Source: Madurella fahalii
Taxonomy: Eukaryota > Ascomycota > Sordariomycetes > Sordariales
DNA length: 64,000 bases
Direction of reading: 5' to 3'
NCBI GenBank assembly: GCA_029876055.1
Contig: CM056878.1
Coordinates: 1,550,001-1,614,000, forward strand
The notes below the pieces were generated by a model, which saw only the letters and a list, made by a program, of their open reading frames with translations, searched no databases and was not told the DNA's origin. Position 1 is the stretch's first letter; every line of letters starts with the position of its first letter. This document shows, in pieces, positions 36,805 through 47,580 of the stretch. The position numbers and the translations under genes are program-made.

Positions 36805-37364
36805 GCCAGTAGTTCCTAGTAGCGCATAATGGATATATCGTGTATGTTCTCTAGTAGTCCGGGCTCCTGAGGTTTCTCTCGGTTACAGAGAACATTTTGG
36901 ATTCTTTGTCATAGAACGTTTGCTATATATGGCAGTAACCATGTAACAACAAATCGAATAGAACCGGTGTCATACGGCAGGATGTCCAATATAACGTGGC
37001 ACACATGGCACAAATATGAACTCGGCCAATTAATACTGGCAGGGGAAAGGCGCTCAATATCAGGACAGAAGTCGAGGAATATAGGGAAAGGAGAGCGTAA
37101 TCTACCGACTATAGAACCAACCTCCCGTTTCCCACCCGTCCCTATGTGAGAGAACCAAAGCAAGAAAAGGAAAGAAGAGGGAGAAGAAGCCGCCAATGAA
37201 GATCAACAATACCGCTTGTGAGTAATACTAGTAGTAATCCAGATCTGTCACGCTGCCAGACAAATTATTTATGTCTTCCTGCCAAGTCCACACCCACCAA
37301 GCAGTCCATCCCTCGAAAACTCAATGCCACCCCGCCACGACCGCCACGACCGTCACCAAGCATT
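36805..37364. other. intergenic between convergent genes
   Basis: About 560 bp of shared 3' flank between the kinase-fold gene and the Yta7-type gene. AT-rich in places, with no recognised feature. Confidence 0.45.
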
Positions 37365-40300
37365 TTACCCCCTACCTAAATAAACCCAGGGCTCCTCCCG
37401 CTGACTCTGACTAGACTGACTCCCGGTCTGCTGGCTGATCCCCACATTATGACTTCCGGGGCCCTCCACGCTCTCCAGAATCTCCCCGTCCCCTGCATCC
37501 CCATCCCCATCCCCGTCGCCCTTCCCCTTATCCTTACCCCCGCCGCCCCCTTGCTGTTTCTGACTATCCACCAACATCCCCTGCACAAGCTCAATGTCCC
37601 CAATGGTGTCGTTAAACACCGAGATCATCCTCGACAGCACCGTCATGCGGTTCCACTGGTCCCTGGTCCGCCAGATCTCGTCCATCAGCTCGCGGTAGAT
37701 CTGCTCGAGCTGCTCGACGCTGCATCCGGCCGTGCGGTCCGCCAAGCCCTGCCAGAACTCATCCACCTTGCCCTCGTGGATGACGGGCTGCTGCGAGGAC
37801 GACGCCGAGCCGCCAGACCGCGAGGCCGAGGCGGATTGGCGGAGGGAGGCGAGCGTGTTGAAATGGGAATTGGAATTGGAATGAGAATGGGAACTCGCGC
37901 TGGCCCCGCCCGGACCGGTTCCGGCCTTCGAGGCACCAGAGCCGGGCGTGGGAGCGCCAGGCCCGCTGCTGTTACTGCCGCTGAGCGAAGCATTGTTGTC
38001 CGCGTCGTTGAGAATGTTATCCAGCGCCGTGGCCGGCTTGCGCTGCGAGGGGCGCTGCGACGAGGGCGGGCTGCTTTCTTCCGAGATGAGACTGGCAGCG
38101 GCACCGCTGACGCCGGGGTGCATGCCCATTCCGTGTCTCGGCTGCAGAATGCCTTTGGCCATGGCGTCTGCTTGGGAGTGCGCCCAGTCTCTCTGGCTCG
38201 ACGGTGCCTGGCTCGGGCCGGAATGACCGCTTTGGTGGATGCTCTGGTCCTGCGTGTCGACGAGCTGCGACGCCCCTTCTGCGTTATTCGCCATGCCGTT
38301 GGTCTGCTGCGTGCTCCAGTTGCCAGAACCGCGATTGGTCGATAGCTCCGACGTCTTGGTCGTTGATGCATCGTTTAGGATGGCAGATGGAGATACCCCA
38401 GGGGGGATCGACGTGATCACCGAACGCTGTGATAGCTGCGTCCCGGCGGTTGCCCTAGTCGAATCTCCTAGCGGAGGACGCGGCCATTGAAGCGGCGAGA
38501 CGAGGTCTGCGCGGTGGCCAAACATGGGCTGGGTGTCGTCGTCTACGCCGCCCATGTGGACATCATCGCCGTCTCGGCGGGATGGTACCGACGTACCATT
38601 CGTTGCGGGGTGGGAATCAGTCGTGTCCGGATGTCCATTAGACGGAGGACTCATAATCGGCTGGAACCTCGCTCCGGTCGTGCGCATATCCCGGGTCAGA
38701 GGAAGCCCGATTCCTACTGGGCCCTGGGAATCGCTGTCACCGTCTCCCGGGATGTCGGATTGGATCAGGTCAACCACCGGCTGCAGCGCCTTCCTCTTGC
38801 GAGCCTTTTCTTCGGCCTCCTTAGCTCGTTGCAGCTGTCTCTGGTAGATCTCCTCAAATCTGATGCCCTGGTTGGCAAGCGTCTGGGCAATCTCGTGGAC
38901 ATCAACCTCGACGTTGGTGCGGAGCTCGTTCGCTTTAAGCGTCCTGTCTCGGTCGCCAATGTTCTTCGCGTCGAGGTAGAGTCTGTTGATATCCTTGTAG
39001 AAATCAATTGGCCTGGCATAGTAGCCATTCGCCAGACGCTCCTCAATGGTAGTCGACTCCAAGTTGTAGAAGAACTTGCCCGTGGCGACCTCTCGGATTC
39101 CTTCGGTGCCTTCTTTATCCCTTGCAATCTCATATGGCCGCTGCTCGCCCTCGGCAAGATCGGGACGAACGAAATTCGGGTCGGATTCGTCAAAAAGGTA
39201 GGCTATTTGACTGAGAGGAATCACTGGTTGCCTGAATTTCCGGTACTTGCGGTGGATCTGATCCATGATCGGCTGCAGGCGCATCTTCAGCAGGTTCAAA
39301 TGGTGCAGATCCGCCTTGCGCTGAGCTTTAATCTCCTCCTTGGTCAGTGTTTTGGGTGGAGGCGGCGGCGCAACCGGGAGATCCTCCAGTATGCGCTTCT
39401 TGCGATTTACGGGATCCGGGAACTCGGTTGGGGATTTCCTCAAGTGGCGGACGATATTCTCAAAGAACTCGAGGCGGTTTTCCTAACACATGTTAGCTTT
39501 GATCCTATTTCTACACTGAGACGGCACTTACCCGCTCGGGCCGCTCAACGACGGCTCGGTTCCGCTTGGAGAAGCCAAACAGCTCCTTGAGAATCTCGGG
39601 CGCCAACAACTCTGGTGTGCACTCCGCGGTGGCTAGGAGAAGGACTGGGTCGGAAGGGGCGATGCTCCTTAGCAATGTGGTGAACGTCGTGATGGCAGTA
39701 TCGCCAATGCTGTTCCACCAGATGTCGACCCCTGGGATGAAGATGACGCTTGGCTTGTGCCGCTTCACTTCCGTGAAACGGCTCACAATGACCTGCTCCA
39801 ACGGCTGCAAAACTAGTTAGCAAGCGTTCCGCGCTCGAGCCTACAGTATAAGCTTACCCGTCCATCCCCCAACAGAGTTGCCAGATCCATCGTCTGCACA
39901 TGTACCCCTTCCAAGTGATGCAAGATTGCAGATGCCAAGTAGTTCTGGCCCATCCCAGGAACACCAGAGATGAGCAGCCGCGGGCGGAAGATGCGCGAGC
40001 GTTCAAACTCCTGATGCATCGCCTCTCTGCCAAATCCGTGATCGGCATCCTCATATGGTTCGTACATGGCTTCTTGAAGAGCGGTCGTCTTCTTGGGCCG
40101 AGGCAAGATATTATCAAGGACCTTCAGGATAGCTCTGAATTGGTTCCTGAGGAGGGGCTCAACGCTCCGCGGGAGGGGGATGGCCGATGACGAAGTCGAT
40201 CGCTCGGACGAAGGAATCATCTTCTTGACCGAGATCATAAAGTCCGAGGCGTGAATCGTGATCTTATCGGGATCCACCACCAGCTTCTCCTTTGAGGTGT

Positions 40301-42827
40301 AGATCTGTGGATATGTGCGCTGGATAGCATTGAGCGCAGCCTCGGTGCAGAGAGCCCGCAAATCGGCGCCACCATACCCCTTGGTATTCTCCGCGAGAGC
40401 GTCCTTGAACTCGTCCGATATACCCCAGTCCTTGGTATGGATGTCAATAATAGACCGCCGGCCTTCCAGATCGGGTAAGGGGAAATAAAACTCCCTGTCG
40501 AAGCGCCCTGGCCGGCGAAGTGCCGGGTCGATATTGTCCGGACGGTTCGTTGCTCCGATCACAATGACCTGACCGCGGCCGTCCATGCCATCCATCAACG
40601 CCAGAAGCGTTGAGACGATGCTCGCGTGGATCTGCTCCTGCTTGCTTGACCGCACAGGCGCAAGGCCATCAATCTCGTCAAAGAAAATGATGCTAGGCTG
40701 CGTCCTTCGCGCTTCTTCAAACAGCAGACGCAGTTGCTTCTCGGCTTCACCGACCCACTTGCTCAGCGCGTCAGCCCCCTTGCGCATGTAGAAGCTGATC
40801 TTGCGGCCTCCGGAGCCAACGGAGTTCGCCAGGGCTCTGGCAAGCAAGGTTTTACCCGTTCCGGGCGGTCCGTGGAACAGGACACCCCGAGGAGGCGTGA
40901 CGTGAAACTTGAGGAACAGCTCAGGATATAGAAGAGGAAGCTGAACCATCTCCTTGAGCTGATCGATATGGCCTTGCAAGCCTCCAACCTTGCTGAAGTC
41001 GACACTCATGTCCACGCCTAGAGGATCGGCATCGGCAAAAGCCTTCTGGTTCTTCACCTTGCCAACCTGGGGTGTGGCTGCTCCAATACCACCAATCCCA
41101 TCCACATTGTGAGTCTGGCCCATAGGGTTGAATAGGCCAACCGGCGGCGCTGCCGAGGTCGGTGTCATGCCGACGGTACCGCCGATGCCAGACCGCTGTA
41201 CCATCTCGTCATCACTACTGTCAGAGTCAACACCACCTGTCGCCCCAGTGCCCCAGGGCCCTCCAAGTAGCGACCCAGCTCCGCCACCACCGCCGAATGG
41301 GCCGTAAGTAGTGTTGAGATTGCGCTCCCAGACCAGGCCGCTGGCGCCTTTGCCGCCTCTGCGGTTCCTTGCGGGCGTCGTTGTTGGCTCATCATCGTCT
41401 TCCTCAATCTCGAGTGCAGCAGCATCAATGGCGGGAATGCTATAGTTGACCGGCTTTGTACGTCGTTTCGTAGTGGCCCGTTCCTCGTACTGGATTGACG
41501 GTGATCGCCGGCGGCCGCGACGGGGCCGCGACCTGGAGCTCTCCCGCAATTCTTCAAGCTCTTCCGCCATCTCATCCTTGTCGAGCTCGATCTCTTCGTC
41601 TCCCGAGTCGTGCCTGTTGCGGCGACTTCTCCGACTTTGGGCACGAGAGCCACGTCCCCGAGGTGTCGGGGTAGATTCGGCATCAGCATTGCCATCACCG
41701 TTCTTTGAGGCTTCTGAGCCGGAACCTTCCCCTTCCCCGGATTCGTCGCCGGGCTCGAAATCGCTACTCGGTTCCTGCAGACTCTTTCCACTTCGAAGTC
41801 GAGATTTCCGCGTCAGACGACGCCGTCCCGTGGGACTTTCGGGTTCAGCTTCAGGTGCAGCTGGCGCAGCCGCGTTACCTCTTGTTGCCCGGGTTCGTCT
41901 TGTGATAGGCGCGTCATCGTCGTCTTCTTCTTCCTCATCGGCCGGGGCATCTTCAGCCGGGGCAGGCGGCTCTTGCTGATCCTCCATGGCGGCATCCTCA
42001 GCCGCTTCCTCGGCCAACACACCGTCATCTTGATCACTTCTATTCTCCGGTTCGTCCTCATGCTTAGTAAGGGCGAGCTCGTTCGGCTCGCCCGGCTCGT
42101 CCATAGGCTGGTCAGGCTCGTCCTTTGGTTCACTTTCCTGTGTCGCCTCCTCTATCGGATCAGGTAGCTTCTTGACGCCCTTTCCTCCACGCGTGGCGCG
42201 AGTTGCTCGAGCCATTGCTTCCGGGCTCTTACTCCGCGATGCGCGGGCAGGCTGCGCGTGCCTCCCTGAATTTGACAGTTCCACAAGCGGCTCCTCAACT
42301 TCTTCGGTGCGCGCTCTTGTACGACGCATCGGCGGAGGGTGAGGCGCCGGCTCTTCCTTCCCGCGTTTCGATGCTCGTTGCGCCCGCGGATTCGTTTTCA
42401 GGACCACAATTCTCGACGGACGGCTTGGTGGCTTTGCGATTTCTTCGACCTCATCTTCGCCGTCATCTGAGTCTTTGATCACACTCGCATCGTCGTCACT
42501 GCTTTCCTTGTAGGATTGTTGTTTGGCAGCGGCCTTCCTCATTCTGCGGCCGGTCGCATTCACCGGCAAGTCTTCGTCTTCTTCTTCTTCCTCTTCCTCT
42601 TCTCCAAAGGAATCTTCCTGCTCGCTGTCGGAGAGCTCGTCGTCGTCTTCAATGTCAGAGCCTCTGTATCGGTTAGATCGCTTGCGGGATCCCTTCGGTC
42701 TCGAGGACCGCGACTTCTTGTGGCTCCGTCGCGGGCGGTCTTCGGTGGGGTCGAAATTTTCGTCTTCCGAGTCCGATTTATTGGGGTCGAAGCCCTCGAG
42801 GATGTCGCGCTTGCGTTTCGACGGCAT
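37365..42827 (-). CDS. yta7: Yta7/Abo1/ATAD2-type chromatin AAA+ ATPase with bromodomain
   Basis: Nuclear ATPase that acts on histone H3-H4 and affects nucleosome density. Exons 39858-42827, 39532-39804, 37365-39482, about 1786 residues, longer than yeast Yta7 because of a long Ser/Gly/Gln-rich C terminus. The first ~560 residues are acidic and basic low complexity with nuclear-localisation-like patches. AAA1 is intact: Walker A GPPGTGKT (Lys 659), Walker B IIFFDEIDGLAPVR, and sensor ATNRPDNIDPALRRPGRFDRE. AAA2 is degenerate: its Walker A reads GVPGMGQN and its Walker B position reads VIFIPGVDIWW. The bromodomain-like region (about residues 1130-1290) has a long ZA insert, and the usual acetyl-lysine Asn is not evident. 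Both introns (53 and 49 nt) are phase 0 and fall in or just after AAA2. The start is MPSKRKRD. Confidence 0.94.
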
Positions 42828-44505
42828 GGTTCGCAAGCTTCGGCTGACAAATTTGAATGCGCAGAGATGCCAGAACAGCTACAGCGGCTCGCAAAAACAC
42901 GGCACGGCCGAGAGCGAGACTGGTGATGTTTACAAAGACACAGTGGTGACAGGTGTGAAAGACACAAATGTGCACTGAGCAAAATGTGTCAACACTATCG
43001 ACCCGATGCGCGGCGTGCCTGCCCGAGCGAGCGGACGACATGGGAGGGGGGCTGGCGGAGGATGCGATTGATAGAAAGCATTACTTACACCACGGATTCA
43101 ATCCTCCTGCCAATCACACAAGACTGGCATTCATCTAGTCTTTCCGGGCGGATGTAGCTGATGACTCGCGCCGACTGCAAATACAGGGGTCAAACTTGGT
43201 CGAAGCTGCACACACAGAACACCGGAGGCACCGTGTACAGGGCGTGATCGAAGGGAGCGAAATGCAACGAAGAGATGGCGTCGACCGGGGGAAAATATGA
43301 CACAGATAGAGACCGCCAGCAATGGCGGGAGGCGGTTTGGATGCCTTGCCAGGGCCGGATGGAAGAAAACCGAGTTGCGCTGCTCTGGGTTGAGTCCAGG
43401 TTCAGCGGGAGGCAAGACCAAAAAGGGCGAGGGAGGTTCGCGCGTTTCTTCCCTCTTCACGCGGGCCCGGTTGGCTGCTGACACTTGACATGCGACCAAT
43501 TAGCGGCCCGAAAACTCGGGTAAAGTGGGTCTAACGCCGCTGCAGGCAACAGCCCCCTTCGTGAATCACCTCAGAAAATCGCAATTCACGACCCGTCCAA
43601 ATTCAGTCGCAGCGAGCGCGTCGCGAACGAAATTCAGCCATTGCCCATGGCAAACACACAAATTCGCAAGATGAGTGCCTGAATAGAGTAAATCTAGTTT
43701 CACTGCTTTATTATGTGGCTTTATACGACCCAGTCACCCAAGACGCAAGACACCCCGTTCATAATTTGCGGTCGCAAAAAATCCATCTCGAAACGCGCTC
43801 GAGGCGCATCACGACGTGCTTATCGCAAGAAAGGACAATGGCGTCATGGTGTGCGATTGACCTTCGGTTGTGGAGAGCCAAGTTCCCACGTGGCCGATGC
43901 GGCTCAAGCGCCGAAAAAGAAGGGATGGCAAACCCGGCACCGGCCCAGCCCTATGGGTCCCGAGCCGACGGACCTAAGGTATTTTCAGATTGCCTGCCGT
44001 GGTCTGTGCAAGTCCTTGATTGACCGTTGTGAAGCGCCAGGGTCTTTCTGGACCAGCGGCGTTCTGGCGTGGGCTGGCTGACTCTCGCTGGGTCTGGAGG
44101 GGCTTTGAAGGAAATGGGGATTCTGCCCCTCCGGACCCCGCCGCCCTGTGCCGCTCTAACCCTCGGTTTTGAGAACCTCGCGTCCAGCTTGGTGCAATGG
44201 CGGATGAATCAAAGTGCTTTAAGCTTATGCGGTTGGGCTCGTTTCACCGCTGACCATAAGACAGAGAGGCTTTTGTAGTTTCGAGCTTGATGTAGTATAT
44301 ATATATATATATATATCCGTCTAGCTCTAGGACTCGTCATGGCATAGGTGACGGCGGCGGCCTGGGATCACCCGGCCCTCCCATACCTGCCAAAGCCGGC
44401 TCGTTGGCAGCGTCTTCCGCCCCAACGCCTTCAAATCGCGCTCATTGTATGTAGCATTTGCCCATGCTTCTAATCTCCCAAAAATCAAGCTTGCCGTATA
44501 CCACA
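42828..44505. other. intergenic: yta7 promoter and rpa49 3' flank
   Basis: About 1.7 kb between two minus-strand genes. Open frames (for example 43131-43499 minus and 43713-44081 plus) have no recognisable domain. A (TA)n microsatellite lies at 44296-44316. No RNA gene is recognised. Confidence 0.4.
44296..44316. repeat. (TA)n microsatellite, 21 nt
   Basis: Perfect TA dinucleotide run, about 190 bp downstream of the rpa49 stop codon. Such runs are length-variable between strains. Confidence 0.85.
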
Positions 44506-45946
44506 TTACCTGCGCCTGGCCGGCTGTCGCATTTTCGGGAATTGCAAAGGCAGAGCCAGCTTGGCAATGTGGTTGACCTTGTCACCGGCCTTGGACTGCT
44601 TCATCCGGGCACCAATTTCCATGAAGTACTGGTTGAGTTCCTTCTGCTCCAACCTAAGGTCCTCCCTCAAATCGAACGTGTTGACCTCAAAGTTGTCAAT
44701 AATGCTCGCAAAGACGCAGCAATGCGTCATGAGCAAGTCGATGTGAACCTTGCGCATCACCCCATTGTCCGAGAACTTCCGGCGAATATTCTCAATCACC
44801 ACCTCGGGAGCAGGGGACATCGCCTGCCGCAACTTGTCTCTTCTGCCGATACGCTTGGTGCCCCGTTCTCTCCCCTGTGCAGTTGTGGCCCAGAATATGA
44901 TCACCCACAGAAGATACCGCATAACCTTGAGTCTTTCCACCGCGTTCTCGTTGCTGGCCACGCGGTTGATGCGATGGGCAACGAAGCGTGAAGGAACTTC
45001 CACCGGCTCCAACTTCTTTACCTTTTCTTGCCAATCCATGACGGGTATCGCGTGGAGTATTTCGGCACCAATGATCTCTGCAGGAACGTAGACGTCCTGG
45101 ATTTCCTGGGCGTCTAAGTTGCCCCGTGGCACAGGCCGGGCCGAGTCGATAGCGGCCTGGAGCTCTTCGCGCGTGGCCATGTGGTGGCTGGAATTTTTGA
45201 TGGTATCCACGAGAGCACGGTCTTCCTGGTCCAATTTCCCGCTGGACTTGGCCGCCAACATTGCGTTTTCTGCGACTGCTTGGAGCGCCTTCTTTGCTTT
45301 CTTTGTTCCGAATGCTTCGCCAAGTTCCATTTTCATGTCTGAGAAAGTCTGCAAAGCAATCAGCATTGAACTCCAACCAAGAAGACATGAAACAGTTTCG
45401 GCATACTGATTTGACAGGACCGTCCTCAATCGTCTTGCTCGATGCCTGTTTCGACCGGACCGTCCCCCGCACCACCATCTTCTTCGCCTGAATCACTTCC
45501 ACTTCTCCGGACAGCGGATCAATGACGGCGAGAAAGTGGTTGAGTAGCGTATCTACGCTTTTATGGCGCTCTTCCCTGGCTGTGTAGTCTATTGACCTGT
45601 GCGCTGAGGAGTGTAGTGCCATCTCGGACTGCGCGGGGAGACCGCCGCTCTTCCGCCGCTTGGTAGTCGACTGCTCGGCCTTTTCGTAGACATTGAAGGG
45701 GAAGGAATCCGAAAGGGAGATTCCTGGTGTCAGAGCTAGATTTTTGGTCAGCGTTGTCCGTTCCGAGGAACAGGGTGGTGGAGCCTCACCTACTACAGGG
45801 GGCGAGACCTGTGGCTTCTGCAGCTTCGTCACGGAGAAGGAAGTTGCGACCGCTGGCTGATCTTGCTGAAACTCAACCTTTTTCTTCTTAGGTTGAGGCG
45901 CGCCCTCCGCGGGCATCCTCCGCTTCTTTGGTGGCGAGTCTGCCAT
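44506..45946 (-). CDS. rpa49: RNA polymerase I subunit A49 (Rpa49)
   Basis: TFIIF/TFIIE-like subunit of RNA polymerase I, required for efficient rRNA transcription in the nucleolus. Exons 45790-45946, 45407-45735, 44506-45348, 442 residues. The first intron (45736-45789, 54 nt) keeps the frame open if retained. Removing it gives the typical A49 junction PPVVALTPGISLSDSFPF. The N-terminal dimerisation (TFIIF-beta-like) module follows a Lys-rich nuclear-localisation-like start (PPKKRRM and PKKKKVEF). The C-terminal tandem winged-helix region includes DVYVPAEIIGAEILHAIPVM and IENIRRKFSDNG. It lies next to the eL41 gene, both on the minus strand. Confidence 0.94.
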
Positions 45947-46839
45947 TGCGGATACGTCGTTGATCTGTGAGTGTTATGCCTGGCAATTGCTGTTATCTTT
46001 AGTAGGACGGGACACAGCGGTTTGGAGATTGGCCAGCGCTGGACAACTTTTTTTTCTGCCAGCAGATGGAACGGCAGCTGCTTCACCGCCTTGAGGGGCT
46101 AGGTTAGGCCTACCGTCCCACTCTCGCATGGTGACCCACCTCTGAGCTTAAAGAAGCATCCATTTCGTGGCCAGGGCAAAAAGAGCGAACGAGTGTCTCG
46201 GATGCGAAGCGAGGAGGAAAGCCATATTTCCCATGTCGTCGCACAATGTAATCTTTTCGGTATGGCGCCTGTAGCATACCTCCAGGTCAGAGGGAGCTCG
46301 GTTCAGTATGACGACATTGAGCAAACGAGAGCGTGCTGAGCGCCTTTTGATAACGAGCTGCGCACAAGATCCATGGACGTCAGGCGGCTAGGGCTCGCAA
46401 TGCTACTCACTGTTCATTTTACATTTGCAACAACGGTGATACCATACGGGTGACTCAGAGCTCAGGTGTCGTCAATTTCTGCAAATCATGATCCTGGACT
46501 CGCAGTCCTATCGAAACCCCAGCTTGCCTGGATTCCAGTAAACGCCTGCCTGTCCAGCTCAACCCTAAATTGACAGGCAACCAGTCATAACCATAAATCA
46601 TGATACCACCAGACCAATCCGTGCCATGCATGCCATCAATTTGTCGATGCATGTCCCCGGTGAGGAACATTATCGTTGAAGATTCTCTGGGTGCCGAGAG
46701 TCTCTGGCCCACTTGACGACGGGCGACGTCAAACAGCGACGGGCTTCAAGGCGACCGACAGGGCAGTCGCTCTGCTCAATTCGCTAGGTGACCCAACTGT
46801 GATGCGGGGGACTGGTTGAGGTCGAGTGAGAGCGGGCAT
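45947..46839. other. intergenic: rpa49 promoter and eL41 3' flank
   Basis: About 890 bp between two minus-strand genes. The short frames have no similarity I recognise. It should include the rpa49 promoter. Confidence 0.4.
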
Positions 46840-46978
46840 TTATTTGCTGCGCAAGCTGTCAGTGGTTGTTCGGCGGTTTCCCCGCGGCCGCGATGGTGGC
46901 AACTTACGACCTAGCCCTCATCTTTCTTCTCTTGCGCTTGAGGCGGCGAACGCGCTTCTTTCTCCACTTCGCTCTCAT
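46840..46978 (-). CDS. rpl41: 60S ribosomal protein eL41 (25 residues)
   Basis: The smallest eukaryotic ribosomal protein, a single basic helix at the subunit interface. Two coding exons: 46908-46978 (71 nt) and 46840-46846 (7 nt: one base, a Lys codon and TAA), separated by a 61-nt intron (GTAAGT donor, CTGAC branch-like motif, GCGCAG acceptor). The protein begins MRAKWRKKRVRRLKRKRRK and ends MRARSK. It has 25 residues, 17 of them Arg or Lys, and differs from the yeast protein at only two positions by my recollection. A probable 5'-UTR intron lies just upstream. The gene is too short for normal ORF finding. Identity is very secure. Confidence 0.95.
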
Positions 46979-46983
46979 CTTGA

Positions 46984-47033
46984 CTACGAAAAGTCAGTAA
47001 TAGTGGAAGTGTGCTTTGTCGAGGTAAGCTTAC
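46984..47033 (-). other. probable 5'-UTR intron of the eL41 gene
   Basis: On the minus strand the segment opens with GTAAGC and closes with CGTAG five bases before the start codon. TACTGAC-like branch sequence precedes the acceptor. The 50-nt length fits other introns here. Ribosomal protein genes of fungi often carry such leader introns. Inferred from signals only. Confidence 0.5.
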
Positions 47034-47580
47034 ATGTTAATTCGTCGATGAGAATTTGCGTGTTGGTTGAAGGAAAGATCAAGATGCAATTTCGGGAGGG
47101 GAAGTCGACTTAAACTAGGGCAAGAGGGCAGCAGCCCTGTGGGGTAAGGTCAGGTGATTCAGCTGTTTGCAGCGCTCTTTGTTGGGCTGCACTGGCCCAA
47201 GCTCCTTTTACCCGCTCGACGGACCGCGGGTCCACAGTGGGACCACTTGAACACAAAGTCGTCATAGCTCCTTCTATGAAAGTTTCGATCGATAGTTCCT
47301 TCGGTTTTACAGAGCTAGTAATGAAAAGCCGCCTGAGATGCGCAGATTTGAGACAGGCAAACCGACACCTCAGTACCTTATTCAAGACAAACTGTCGGAG
47401 CCAGACTTTCGTACAACTCCCGTCCCGTCCACTTGAGCCAGTGTCACGCCAATGCCGTTACCTGCCCTTGCACAAGTGTCATGGGAAGACAAAAAGTACA
47501 CATCCCCACACGCGAGGTAAGGTTTGACATCCGCTGTTTAACTTGTGCTTCTCTCTACACCATTGCCATATGGAAACAGA
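47034..47580. other. divergent promoter region between eL41 and FHA-kinase genes
   Basis: About 550 bp between divergent genes, with no supported coding frame. A possible splice donor (GAGGTAAGG at about 47516) could belong to an unmodelled leader exon of the kinase gene. Confidence 0.4.

Noticed and set aside
37449..39590. Long plus-strand frames opposite the Yta7-type gene
   Set aside because: Antisense shadows of a conserved coding exon, without family likeness.
43713..44081. 122-codon plus-strand frame in the yta7 upstream region
   Set aside because: No recognisable motif and no codon or conservation evidence. A real small protein cannot be excluded, but nothing supports it.
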